Assembly: GCA_951635545.1 (NCBI GenBank) | Contig: OX620685.1 | Span: 1,550,001-1,614,000, forward strand | Length of the DNA stretch: 64,000 nucleotides | Direction: 5' to 3' | Origin: CAG-873 sp910578365 | Lineage (GTDB): Bacteria; Bacteroidota; Bacteroidia; Bacteroidales; Muribaculaceae | Shown: positions 8,199 to 16,978 of the stretch, piece by piece | Layout of the letters: each line of letters opens with the position of its first letter | Numbering within the stretch: position 1 is the first letter of the stretch | Translations under genes and position numbers: made by a program | The notes under the pieces: model-generated | The model's input: the letters and a program-made list of their open reading frames with translations, nothing else | What the model was told of the DNA's origin: nothing | Database searches by the model: none

Positions 8199-8573
8199 TT
8201 GAAAAATAAGATTTTCCAGGGCCTTGTGCCCGTTGGCTTGCTGCTGGTAGCACTGGCCACAATGGAGCCGCTGATACTGCACCCGTTCAATCCCGGCGGC
8301 TGGTTCCAATATGTATATGCCGCGGGAGCGGTATTGCTGCTTCTGTGCCGCCTTTTTATCACTCACGGCGCCACCGACCTGCGTCTGCGCCGCCTCTACC
8401 GCATGGAAGGCTGGAGCGCGATATTCTTTTGCGCCGGCACCTTCTTTATGTTCTATCCGTCGGGCACCATGCGCGACTGGTTGGCCTTTACGCTGGCCGG
8501 AGCCGCCATACAGATATTTACTTCAATAATGATTCCGATGCGGCAGCGCAAATTGCTGAATACAAAAAAGTAA
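8199..8573 (+). CDS. Small four-helix membrane protein of unknown function
   Basis: The 124-residue protein has four predicted membrane spans (about residues 8-25, 37-55, 75-90 and 98-115), with a basic loop (LRLRRLYRMEG) between spans 2 and 3. The only start that keeps the first span complete is TTG at 8199. It sits between the FtsB-like gene and mutS in one direction, ends 8 nt before mutS, and is probably cotranscribed. I do not recognise a characterised family. Confidence 0.7.
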   Translation: MKNKIFQGLVPVGLLLVALATMEPLILHPFNPGGWFQYVYAAGAVLLLLCRLFITHGATDLRLRRLYRMEGWSAIFFCAGTFFMFYPSGTMRDWLAFTLAGAAIQIFTSIMIPMRQRKLLNTKK

Positions 8574-8581
8574 AATTATAA

Positions 8582-11188
8582 ATGGCAAAGAAATACGTGG
8601 AAACTCCGCTGATGAAGCAGTACACCGAGATGAAAGCCAAGCATCCCGATGCAGTATTGCTTTTCCGCGTGGGCGACTTTTACGAAACTTTCTCTGACGA
8701 TGCCATCTCTGCCTCGGAAATCCTGGGCATAACCCTTACACGCCGCGCCAACGGAGCGGCGCAGTCGGTAGAGCTCGCCGGCTTTCCGCATCATGCCCTT
8801 GACACCTACTTGCCGCGTTTGGTGCGTGCCGGCAAGCGTGTGGCCATCTGCGAGCAACTCGAAGACCCCAAACTCACCAAAAAGCTGGTGAAGCGCGGCA
8901 TAACCGAGCTTGTAACCCCCGGCGTGGCTATGGCTGATACCGTGCTGTCGAACAAAGAGAATAACTTTCTGGCCTCAGTCTGCTTCAGCCGCGACGCCGT
9001 AGGCGTGGCCTTTCTCGACATCAGCACCGGCGAGTTTCTGGCAGCCCAGGGCAGCGTCGAGTATGTCGACAAGATTCTGGAGTCTATGGCTCCGAAAGAA
9101 CTAATAGTCGAGCACGGATGTATGGAGCAGGCCCGGCAGTCGTTCAGCACCCACCCGGCCACCTTTGAGCTCGACGACTGGATGTTCGCCTACGACAATG
9201 CCACCGAGCGCCTGCTGCGGCAGTTCGGCACCGCCTCGCTCAAAGGATTCGGCATCGACAGCATGACACAGTCCATCATAGCCGCCGGAGCCATACTGCA
9301 TTACCTTGACCTTACAAAGCATACCCGCATAGGGCATATAACCTCCATATCGCGTATCGAACAGGAGCGATTTGTGCGTCTTGACCGGTTTACGGTGCGC
9401 AATCTCGAACTGCTCGACTCGCTCGAGCGCGACGGACGCTCGCTGCTGTCGGTTATCGACCGCACGGTAAGTCCGGGCGGAGCCCGTCTGCTCAAACGCT
9501 GGCTGGCCTTCCCGCTCAAAGAACCCAAAGCTATCAACGAGCGCCTCGATGTGGTGGAGTACTTCTTTCGCCATCCCGACGACCGCGATGAAGTGGCTTA
9601 TGCTCTCTCAGGCATGGGCGACCTCGAACGCCTTATCTCCAAGCTTGCTACCCGCCGCATCACCCCTCGCGAAATCTTAGGTATAGCTACAGCCCTCGAC
9701 GCCGTTGAGCCTGTAAGCCGCCTGTGCATGCACTGCGAACTTCCGGGCTTGAGCGCCATGGCCTCGCGACTCGACCTCTGCTCCGACGTGATAGAGCTCA
9801 TACGCTCGCGTGTGCGTCAGGACGCCCCCAACGCTCTCGGCCGAGGGCCGGTGTTCAATCACGGCGTAGACAGCGAGCTCGACCGCCTGCACTCCCTCTC
9901 GACCAACGGCAAGGAATATCTGATGCAGATTCAGGCCCGCGAGAGCAAAGCCACCGGAATCTCCTCACTGAAGATAGGGTTCAACAACGTGTTCGGCTAC
10001 TATATCGAAGTTACCAACACCCATAAGGACAAGGTGCCGCCGGAGTGGATACGCAAGCAGACATTAGTGAACGCCGAGCGATATATAACCGAGGAACTCA
10101 AAACCTACGAAGAGCAGATAACCGGTGCTCAGGAACACATCGACATAATAGAGCGACGCCTTTACGACGACCTGCTTGACAAGCTCTCCGAGTCGATACC
10201 GCGCCTGCAGACTGATGCCGCCATACTGTCGGCAATCGACGTGCTCACCGCTTTCACCGATGTAGCCCGTACATACCGCTATAATCGTCCGGTAGTTGAC
10301 GACTCGCTTATACTCAAGCTTGTCGAAGCCCGACACCCGGTAATCGAGCGCCAGCTGCCCCCGGGTGAACCCTATGTAAGCAACTCGGTGGAACTGCACA
10401 ACGACCATACGCAGGTGATGATGATTACCGGTCCAAACATGTCGGGTAAGTCGGCACTGCTGCGTCAGACCGCCCTCAACGTAATCATGGCCCAGATAGG
10501 CTGCTTTGTGGCAGCCGACAGCGCCCACATAGGCGTGATTGACAAGATATTCACCCGTGTGGGAGCCAGCGACAACATATCGCTGGGCGAGTCGACATTC
10601 ATGGTGGAGATGAACGAGGCCGCCGCGATACTCAACAATATCAGCCGTCGGTCGCTGATACTCTTCGACGAGCTTGGCCGCGGCACTTCTACCTACGACG
10701 GCATCAGCATAGCCTGGTCGATTGTCGAATACCTGCATCAGCACGGCGCGGAGCATCCGAAAACGCTCTTCGCCACCCACTACCACGAACTCAACGACAT
10801 GGAGGCCTCATTCCCCCGCATAGCCAACTACAACGTATCGGTAAAGGAAATCGACGGCAAGGTCGTGTTTCTGCGCAAGCTGGCTCCAGGCGGCAGTCAG
10901 CACAGTTTCGGCATACATGTAGCCCGTCTGGCCGGCATGCCCCGCGAAATCATCGACCGGGCAGAGAGCATACTCCGTCAGCTTGAACGTCACAACTCGC
11001 AGGAAGGCGAAAGGCCGGCAGTTGAGGCCACATCTGCCGACGGCGTACAACTCAGCTTTTTCCAGCTCGATGACCCTGTGCTCGAGCAGGTTCGCGACGC
11101 ACTCTTAGGTCTTGACATAAACCGCCTCACCCCCATCGAGGCCCTTACCAAGCTCAACGACCTCCGCAGCATCATCACTGCCCGATGA
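8582..11188 (+). CDS. mutS: DNA mismatch repair protein MutS
   Basis: At 868 residues this is a full-length MutS. The mismatch-reading Phe-x-Glu motif is in GDFYETF (Phe33, Glu35). The core lever and clamp domains follow. The ATPase has Walker A GPNMSGKS at about residue 617, the STFMVEMNE loop, Walker B LILFDELGRGTS and the ATHYHEL switch. The C-terminal FFQLDDPVLEQVRDALLGLD is the MutS dimer tail. It recognises mismatches and recruits MutL. All key residues are present. Confidence 0.98.
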   Translation: MAKKYVETPLMKQYTEMKAKHPDAVLLFRVGDFYETFSDDAISASEILGITLTRRANGAAQSVELAGFPHHALDTYLPRLVRAGKRVAICEQLEDPKLTKKLVKRGITELVTPGVAMADTVLSNKENNFLASVCFSRDAVGVAFLDISTGEFLAAQGSVEYVDKILESMAPKELIVEHGCMEQARQSFSTHPATFELDDWMFAYDNATERLLRQFGTASLKGFGIDSMTQSIIAAGAILHYLDLTKHTRIGHITSISRIEQERFVRLDRFTVRNLELLDSLERDGRSLLSVIDRTVSPGGARLLKRWLAFPLKEPKAINERLDVVEYFFRHPDDRDEVAYALSGMGDLERLISKLATRRITPREILGIATALDAVEPVSRLCMHCELPGLSAMASRLDLCSDVIELIRSRVRQDAPNALGRGPVFNHGVDSELDRLHSLSTNGKEYLMQIQARESKATGISSLKIGFNNVFGYYIEVTNTHKDKVPPEWIRKQTLVNAERYITEELKTYEEQITGAQEHIDIIERRLYDDLLDKLSESIPRLQTDAAILSAIDVLTAFTDVARTYRYNRPVVDDSLILKLVEARHPVIERQLPPGEPYVSNSVELHNDHTQVMMITGPNMSGKSALLRQTALNVIMAQIGCFVAADSAHIGVIDKIFTRVGASDNISLGESTFMVEMNEAAAILNNISRRSLILFDELGRGTSTYDGISIAWSIVEYLHQHGAEHPKTLFATHYHELNDMEASFPRIANYNVSVKEIDGKVVFLRKLAPGGSQHSFGIHVARLAGMPREIIDRAESILRQLERHNSQEGERPAVEATSADGVQLSFFQLDDPVLEQVRDALLGLDINRLTPIEALTKLNDLRSIITAR

Positions 11189-11212
11189 TGCTTGATTGAT
11201 GAGCGTGGTCAT

Positions 11213-11247
11213 AAAAAAGAAGCGGGCATCCCGACCGGGATGCCCGC
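11213..11247 (-). terminator. Terminator of the TPR gene, between mutS and the TPR gene
   Basis: An 11-bp perfect stem GCGGGCATCCC/GGGATGCCCGC (11222-11247) with a 4-nt loop is followed, on the minus strand, by TTCTTTTTT. It stops transcription of the TPR gene and may also block read-through from mutS. Confidence 0.85.
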
Positions 11248-11272
11248 AATGCGATGAATGGATGGAGTCCGT

Positions 11273-12025
11273 TTATTTGCCGGCTGCCAGAGCCTTGGCG
11301 CGCTCGTAGTATTTGCGGATGTCGCGCTGAGTGCCGTCGTTATAGTTCGCTGCCGAGGGGTCGGAGGGGTCGGCATCGAAGTAGGGGTTTGCGGCATATT
11401 CGGGATAGTCATTGAGGATTTTCTCGAAACATTCGGCTTCCTTGGCATAGTTTTTCTGCACGTGATATACGTTGGCGGCTTTTACCAGAGCGAACGGAGC
11501 GAGAGCAGCGTTGTCGTCGGCTTTGCCGGCAGCTTTAAGGAAACAATCGAGGGCCTTGTCGAGCTGTTCGAGGTTGGCATAGCAGTTGCCTTTGGCTATG
11601 AGTACACCCACGGGAGCGAGTTCGCCTTTAAGCGAAGCGGCGTCGAAGTGCTTAATGGCTTCTTCGTATTTTTTGTTCTGATAGAGCAGTATTCCGGCCA
11701 TGGCTTCGGAGCGCTGTGCGCTTTTGCCATGCATGTCTGCAGCCTTGAGGTAGAGGGGCAGGGCAAGAGAGTCGGCATCGGCACCGCCTTTGACAAGAGT
11801 CATGTCGGCTGTAGCCGCGGCTTCGTCGGCCTTGCGGTTGTTGGCCTGCGATATGAAGAACCAGGCGAGTGCAGCCACCAGAATTACAGCGAAAGCTACG
11901 CTAAGGGCTACGATACGTTTTTTGTTGGCCTTGGCTTTGGCCAGTAACATTTCGCCGGGGTCGCCGGCGTTGTTATCCACTGCCACATTGGTGGCTTCGG
12001 TCTGCTGAGGATTGTTTGTTGCCAT
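11273..12025 (-). CDS. Tetratricopeptide-repeat membrane protein
   Basis: This 250-residue protein has a polar N-terminus, one membrane span at about residues 38-60 (RIVALSVAFAVILVAALAWFF) and a C-terminal domain with several TPR-like helical pairs (LLYQNKKYEEAIKHFDAA, YANLEQLDKALDCFLKAAG, YHVQKNYAKEAECFEKIL). The layout resembles YfgM-type proteins, which act as periplasmic chaperone partners of the Sec system. The exact role is not known. A TACTTTTG -7-like element lies upstream at 12090-12097. Confidence 0.82.
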   Translation of the reverse strand: MATNNPQQTEATNVAVDNNAGDPGEMLLAKAKANKKRIVALSVAFAVILVAALAWFFISQANNRKADEAAATADMTLVKGGADADSLALPLYLKAADMHGKSAQRSEAMAGILLYQNKKYEEAIKHFDAASLKGELAPVGVLIAKGNCYANLEQLDKALDCFLKAAGKADDNAALAPFALVKAANVYHVQKNYAKEAECFEKILNDYPEYAANPYFDADPSDPSAANYNDGTQRDIRKYYERAKALAAGK

Positions 12026-12138
12026 CTATTATGATAATGTTTTCGGTTTTTTATTTCAGTGATTGGTCGGCGTATAGCTTTCCGAACTGCAAAAGTAGTG
12101 CAAATTTCGCATATCTGAAAATTTTCGGGGGCTATTTT

Positions 12139-12169
12139 TTGTTATAAGCTACAAAAGGCCTTAAATTTG
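12139..12169 (+). promoter_or_regulatory. Promoter of cytidine deaminase
   Basis: TTG at 12139-12141 and TAAATTTG at 12162-12169, spaced 20 nt, lie 24 nt before the cdd ATG. Confidence 0.65.
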
Positions 12170-12193
12170 CAGTATAAAATTTTTATATCAGGC

Positions 12194-12667
12194 ATGAAAC
12201 AGTTTGAAATTACCATCAAGGTTGAGGTTCTGGGATATGATGAACTTAACTCCGACGAGGAGCAGCTGGCTTTGCTTGCCCGCGAGGCTACTGAGCGTTC
12301 GTATGCTCCGTACAGCAATTTCCGTGTGGGTGCGGCTATAGCTCTCGACAATGGCGAGATTGTGTCGGGTGCCAATCAGGAAAATGTGGCTTATCCGTCG
12401 GGTACTTGTGCTGAGCGTTCGGCGTGCTTTTATGCGCATGCCCGCTATCCGCAGGCGAAGTTCCGCCGGATAGCGGTCGCCGCCCGTGGCACGGACGGCG
12501 AGTTTGTGGCCGACCCGGTGGCTCCGTGCGGAGCCTGCCGTCAGTCGCTGCTGGAGTATGAGATGCTTGCCGGAGGGCCGGTGGAAGTGCTGCTGTGCGG
12601 CAAGGACAAGGTGTATCGCTTGCCGTCGGTGGTTTCGATGCTGCCTCTGGCATTTACTGATTTCTGA
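12194..12667 (+). CDS. cdd: Cytidine deaminase
   Basis: The 157-residue protein converts cytidine and deoxycytidine to the uridine forms in pyrimidine salvage. The zinc site is CAERSA (Cys and catalytic Glu) plus PCGACRQ (two Cys). SNFRVGAAI and GANQENVAYPSG shape the substrate pocket. The length fits the small tetrameric class. ATG 12194 is chosen because it follows the promoter and removes a nine-residue leader that would overlap the -7 element. Confidence 0.93.
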   Translation: MKQFEITIKVEVLGYDELNSDEEQLALLAREATERSYAPYSNFRVGAAIALDNGEIVSGANQENVAYPSGTCAERSACFYAHARYPQAKFRRIAVAARGTDGEFVADPVAPCGACRQSLLEYEMLAGGPVEVLLCGKDKVYRLPSVVSMLPLAFTDF

Positions 12668-12698
12668 CAGGAATAATCCCCGTAGCATACACGTGCGC

Positions 12699-12744
12699 AC
12701 ACATAGAAACCATAATCGGCAACGGTCTTATGGTTTCTATGTGT
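12699..12744. terminator. Convergent hairpin between cdd and glgB
   Basis: ACACATAGAAACCATAA pairs perfectly with TTATGGTTTCTATGTGT over 17 bp around a 12-nt loop. It sits between the stops of two convergent genes. There is no long T run, so it is a likely but non-canonical bidirectional terminator. Confidence 0.5.
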
Positions 12745-12756
12745 ATTCGACGTATA

Positions 12757-14850
12757 TTATTTCTTTCGGGGTGCGGCGCGTTTTTTGCGCAATACCATGG
12801 CCGAGCGGGCGGGCAGATATAGTTTGAGCCATTCCACTCCGGCGGGAGCGTAAAGTTCGTCGTGCAGGGTGATGTGTTCGACTTTCTCGTCAATGTTGCC
12901 GTAGCCGCCGAAGTCGGGGTTATCGGTGGTGAGTACAGTGCGGTAGTTGCCGGCGGGTGCGAGTATGCCGTAGTCTGTGAACGACTTGGCCGGATTGAAG
13001 TTGAACACAAATACCAGGTCGCCGCGCATGAAGGCGAGAATCTGGTCGTCGTCTTTCTCCCAAAGTTTGCGTATCGGCAGAGCCTGGAAATTGTACACGC
13101 TGCTCACGAGGTGTATCATGGCGTTGTCGAAGTTGTTGAGCCACTCGTATTTGAGCAGACCGTTGTCGACGAGGCTCCATTGGCGGCGTGCGTATTTGTG
13201 GCTCCATCCGTTGCCTTCGCGTGGGAAGTCAATCCATTCGGGGTGGCCCCATTCATTGCCCATGAAGTTGAGGTAGCCTCCGTTGATGCTTGAAAGGGTC
13301 ACCAATCGAATCATCTTGTGCATGGCTATGCCCCGGGCCACGGTCATGTCGCCGTCATCCTTGTTCATGTGCCAGTACATTTCTTTGTCGATCAGGCGGA
13401 AAATCACTGTTTTGTCACCTACCAGAGCCTGGTCGTGGCTTTCGACGTAAGATATGGTTTTCTCGTCGGCGCGGCGGTTTGTGAGTTCCCAGAATATCGA
13501 TGTCGGATGCCAGTCCTCGTCCTTCTTTTCCTTGAGAGTTTTTATCCAGTAGTCAGGAATACCCATTGCCATTCGGTAGTCGAAGCCAATGCCGCCGTCG
13601 GCCACCGGAGTTGCCAGGCCCGGCATTCCGCTCATTTCCTCGGCTATAGTTATGGCTTTGTGGTTTATCTGGTGTATGAGGGTGTTGGCCAGGGTGAGGT
13701 ATGTAATGGCGTTGGTGTCCTGGGCACCGTTGTAGTAGTCGCCGTATCCGCCGAAGGCCTGTCCGAGGCCGTGGTTGTAGTACAGCATCGAAGTGACGCC
13801 GTCGAAGCGAAAACCGTCGAAGTGGTATTCTTCGAGCCAGTATTTGCAGTTGGAGAGCAGAAAGTGCAGCACCTCGTTCTTGCCGTAATCGAAGCAGAGC
13901 GAGTCCCATGCAGGGTGTTCGCGACGGCTGTCGCCGTAGAAGTAGAGGTCGTAGCTGCCGTCGAGTCGTCCGAGTCCTTCGGCCTCGTTCTTCACGGCGT
14001 GCGAGTGTACAATGTCCATGATTACGGCTATGCCCAGTCGGTGTGCGTCATCGATAAGGTGTTTGAGGTCTTCGGGTGTTCCGAAACGGCTGGAGGCGGC
14101 GAAGAAATTCGACACGTGGTAGCCGAACGAGCCGTAGTAGGGGTGCTCCTGTATGGCCATAATCTGTATGGCGTTGTAGCCGTCGGCGGCTATGCGAGGC
14201 AGAATCTCGGTGCGGAATTCCTCGTAAGTGCCCACGCCTTCGCGTTCCTGGGCCATGCCTATGTGGCACTCATATATGAGCAGGGGTTTGGTGTCGGGGG
14301 TGAATTTGTCGTGTTCCCATTTATAGGCTGTTGCCGGTTCCCATACCTGAGCCGAGAATATTTTGGTGTTAGGGTCCTGCACCACGCGGTTGGCGTATGC
14401 CGGAATGCGTTCGGCTTTGCCACCGGGCCATTCCACAATCATTTTATAAAGCTGTCCGTGGCTGACGGCCTTGGCAGGTATGCGTATTTCCCATACACCG
14501 CCGTCGAGTTTTTTGAGTCCGAATTCGGGTCGCTGTTCCCAGTTGGAGAAATCTCCAACCAGAGTTATGGCGGAAGCGTTGGGTGCCCATTCGCGGAAAA
14601 TCCATTCTTTGCCGTCGCGATGAAGTCCAAAATATTTGTGGGCGTTGGCGAAGTCGGTAAGCGACTTGCAGTTGACGGTCAGGTCGGCGAGTTTCCGAAT
14701 ATAATCTTGGTGTCGTCCGTTGATAGCGTCGGTATATGGTTCGAGCCAGGGGTCGTTTTTGATAATGGGCAGTATTCTGGGTTTGCGTGCCGCCGGTTTG
14801 CGTGCCGCCGGTTTGCGGCCCGTCTTTTTATTTTGATTGTCGGTTTTCAT
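12757..14850 (-). CDS. glgB: 1,4-alpha-glucan branching enzyme
   Basis: This 697-residue GH13 enzyme creates alpha-1,6 branches in glycogen. A CBM48 domain (about 75-165, FREWAPNASAITLVGDFSNW) precedes the catalytic barrel. Active-site motifs are DIVHSHA, GFRFDGVTSM (nucleophile Asp), ITIAEEMSG (acid Glu) and ESHDQAL (Asp), followed by FMGNEWGHPEW. The sequence is closer to the eukaryote-like branching enzymes than to E. coli GlgB. The first 30 residues are a basic, repeated RKPAARKPAARKP stretch that is not part of the fold. A TAAGTTTG element lies upstream on the minus strand (14892-14885). Confidence 0.94.
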   Translation of the reverse strand: MKTDNQNKKTGRKPAARKPAARKPRILPIIKNDPWLEPYTDAINGRHQDYIRKLADLTVNCKSLTDFANAHKYFGLHRDGKEWIFREWAPNASAITLVGDFSNWEQRPEFGLKKLDGGVWEIRIPAKAVSHGQLYKMIVEWPGGKAERIPAYANRVVQDPNTKIFSAQVWEPATAYKWEHDKFTPDTKPLLIYECHIGMAQEREGVGTYEEFRTEILPRIAADGYNAIQIMAIQEHPYYGSFGYHVSNFFAASSRFGTPEDLKHLIDDAHRLGIAVIMDIVHSHAVKNEAEGLGRLDGSYDLYFYGDSRREHPAWDSLCFDYGKNEVLHFLLSNCKYWLEEYHFDGFRFDGVTSMLYYNHGLGQAFGGYGDYYNGAQDTNAITYLTLANTLIHQINHKAITIAEEMSGMPGLATPVADGGIGFDYRMAMGIPDYWIKTLKEKKDEDWHPTSIFWELTNRRADEKTISYVESHDQALVGDKTVIFRLIDKEMYWHMNKDDGDMTVARGIAMHKMIRLVTLSSINGGYLNFMGNEWGHPEWIDFPREGNGWSHKYARRQWSLVDNGLLKYEWLNNFDNAMIHLVSSVYNFQALPIRKLWEKDDDQILAFMRGDLVFVFNFNPAKSFTDYGILAPAGNYRTVLTTDNPDFGGYGNIDEKVEHITLHDELYAPAGVEWLKLYLPARSAMVLRKKRAAPRKK

Positions 14851-15033
14851 ACCCTGATGCTTGTGTTTGGGGTTTAGTAAGTTACAAACTTAACAAAAAA
14901 GACTGGAAAAATATAATTAATTAACACAAATTAGTGAAAATAGCGATTTTCGCTGATGCTGTCGCAGCGGGAACCTCTGCTGTGGTATTGATTTTTTTTT
15001 GTATCTTTGCGAATCATACAATTACACTCTTCC

Positions 15034-16902
15034 ATGAAACGATTAAGATCCTTGGCAGTCGGCCTGGTAGCCGGCGCATTTTCGATTTGTGGCGCAAAAT
15101 CGGCGCCGAATGTGATTTCTAATATAGAGCCTCCGTACTGGTGGACAGGAATGGCCAATGATACTTTGCAGATTATGCTTACGGGCGACAATATTGCCCG
15201 TGCGGACTTCTCGGTGGATTATTCCGGAGTGAAGCTGCTGGAGCAGCTCAGCCTCGACAGCCCCAACTACAAACTGCTGTATCTGACCATTGCTCCCGAT
15301 ACCAAAGCCGGTAATATGCAGCTGCGTTATACCCTCGACGGACGTAAGGCGGCAGTGCCCTACGAGCTTAAGAAGCGCGACCGTGCCGCCTCGGAATACC
15401 GTGGCTTCGATGCCGGCGATGTGCTGTATCTGCTTATGCCCGACCGCTTTGCCAAGGGCTTGGACGACAAGGATGTCGACATGGACGTTCTGGAATATCC
15501 GGTGGCGGCCGAGCGCAACAAACCCAACTCGCGACACGGCGGCGACATGCGCGGCATACGCAACCATCTGGACTACATCGACTCGCTTGGCGTAACAGCC
15601 ATATGGCTGTGCCCGGTGCTGGAAAACGACATGCCCGGCGGCAGCTATCACGGCTATGCCACTACCGATTATTATAAAATAGATCCACGCTTCGGCTCTA
15701 ACAGCGAGTATTCGCAGTTGGTAAGCGATGCGCATGCCAGGGGACTTAAAGTGGTGATGGACATGATTTTCAACCACTCAGGCTCCAATCATCCTTGGAT
15801 GAAAGATGCGCCGTCGCACGATTGGTTCAATCATCCCGCGCAGGATGTGATGACCAATTACCGCCTCACCACCATTCACGACCCATACGTGAGCGACTAC
15901 GACCTCGACCACACCGTCAACGGATGGTTTGTGCCCATGATGCCCGACCTCAACCAGCGCAATCCGCACCTGATGAAATATCTTACCCAGAACTCAATTT
16001 GGTGGATCGAGTCAGCAAAAATCGACGGAATACGTATGGACACCTATCCATACGCCGATATGCGGGCCATGGCCGGATGGGCCGCCGATGTGCTGCGCGA
16101 GTATCCGGACTTCAATATTGTGGGCGAGTGCTGGTATGGTAAAGAATCGGGCGGTGCTTTCTGGCAGGCCGGCAGCAAACTCAATCCGGTCGATACTCAC
16201 CTGCCCAGTGTTATGGACTTTTACTTTGTACAGGACGGACGCAAGGCGTTTTATGAAGATACCGACCCGTGGCACGGGCTGAACGACCTGTACGATCACT
16301 TGTCGCAGGACTTCATGTACCCCGACCCGCAGCATATACTCACCTTTCTCGACAACCACGACTCGGACCGCTTTCTGCTCGAAGAACCTGAGAATATCGA
16401 CAACTGGAAGCAGGCCGTGGCATTTCTTCTGACCTCGCGCGGCATACCGCAGATTTATTATGGAACCGAGCTGCTGATGTACGGCAGCAAAGAAGGCAGC
16501 GACGGATATGTGCGTCTTGATTTTCCCGGCGGTTTCCCAGGCGACGAGGTCAACGCCTTCAAGGCCGAAGGCCGCACGCCGCTGCAGAACGAGGCATGGA
16601 ACTATATGTCGAAGCTGCTGCAGTGGCGCCGCAACGAGGCTCGCGATATAATGGCCCATGGCTCGCTTAAGCATTTCATGCCGCAGAACGGCCTGTACGT
16701 ATATCAGCGCAAGCTCGGCGACAAGGCGGTGACGGTGATTCTCAACGGTCGCGACAGTGAACAGACCCTTACTATGGAGCGCACTGTAGAGGCCATGCCC
16801 TATGGTTTGCGCCTGTATGATATTATCAGCGACAGCCCTGTGACCATAGAGGAAACCATGACCTTTGCGCCACGCCAGGTAATGATACTTCAAAACTGGT
16901 AG
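15034..16902 (+). CDS. Secreted GH13 alpha-amylase/neopullulanase (SusA-like)
   Basis: The 622-residue protein starts at ATG 15034 with a signal peptide (MKRLRSLAVGLVAGAFSICGAKSA). An N-terminal cyclomaltodextrinase-type beta domain follows (about 25-125), then the GH13 barrel with DMIFNHSG, GIRMDTYPYAD (nucleophile), NIVGECWYG (acid/base) and FLDNHDSDR. This matches SusA-type neopullulanases, periplasmic enzymes that cut starch oligosaccharides. No susR, susC or susD gene is beside it, so it is not part of a visible PUL. A TATCTTTG -7 element is at 15002-15009. It is divergent from glgB. Confidence 0.88.
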   Translation: MKRLRSLAVGLVAGAFSICGAKSAPNVISNIEPPYWWTGMANDTLQIMLTGDNIARADFSVDYSGVKLLEQLSLDSPNYKLLYLTIAPDTKAGNMQLRYTLDGRKAAVPYELKKRDRAASEYRGFDAGDVLYLLMPDRFAKGLDDKDVDMDVLEYPVAAERNKPNSRHGGDMRGIRNHLDYIDSLGVTAIWLCPVLENDMPGGSYHGYATTDYYKIDPRFGSNSEYSQLVSDAHARGLKVVMDMIFNHSGSNHPWMKDAPSHDWFNHPAQDVMTNYRLTTIHDPYVSDYDLDHTVNGWFVPMMPDLNQRNPHLMKYLTQNSIWWIESAKIDGIRMDTYPYADMRAMAGWAADVLREYPDFNIVGECWYGKESGGAFWQAGSKLNPVDTHLPSVMDFYFVQDGRKAFYEDTDPWHGLNDLYDHLSQDFMYPDPQHILTFLDNHDSDRFLLEEPENIDNWKQAVAFLLTSRGIPQIYYGTELLMYGSKEGSDGYVRLDFPGGFPGDEVNAFKAEGRTPLQNEAWNYMSKLLQWRRNEARDIMAHGSLKHFMPQNGLYVYQRKLGDKAVTVILNGRDSEQTLTMERTVEAMPYGLRLYDIISDSPVTIEETMTFAPRQVMILQNW

Positions 16903-16922
16903 GACCCGATGATTCGACGCAG

Positions 16923-16954
16923 TTTGCCTGTGCGACGGAATTTTCGTAACTTTG
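16923..16954 (+). promoter_or_regulatory. Promoter of the ABC-F gene
   Basis: TTTG at 16923-16926 and TAACTTTG at 16947-16954 have the standard 20-nt spacing, 24 nt before the ATG. Confidence 0.7.
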
Positions 16955-16978
16955 CGGAAATTTTTGTATTAATTTAAT

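Noticed and set aside
13318..14877. 519-codon open frame antisense to glgB
   Set aside because: Its translation is low in complexity (many Val, Phe, Ala and Gly) and matches no family, while the opposite strand has clear GH13 catalytic motifs. It is a GC-driven shadow.
15034..16902. Starch utilisation locus (PUL)
   Set aside because: The SusA-like amylase is not accompanied by SusC, SusD or SusR genes. It stands alone, divergent from glgB.
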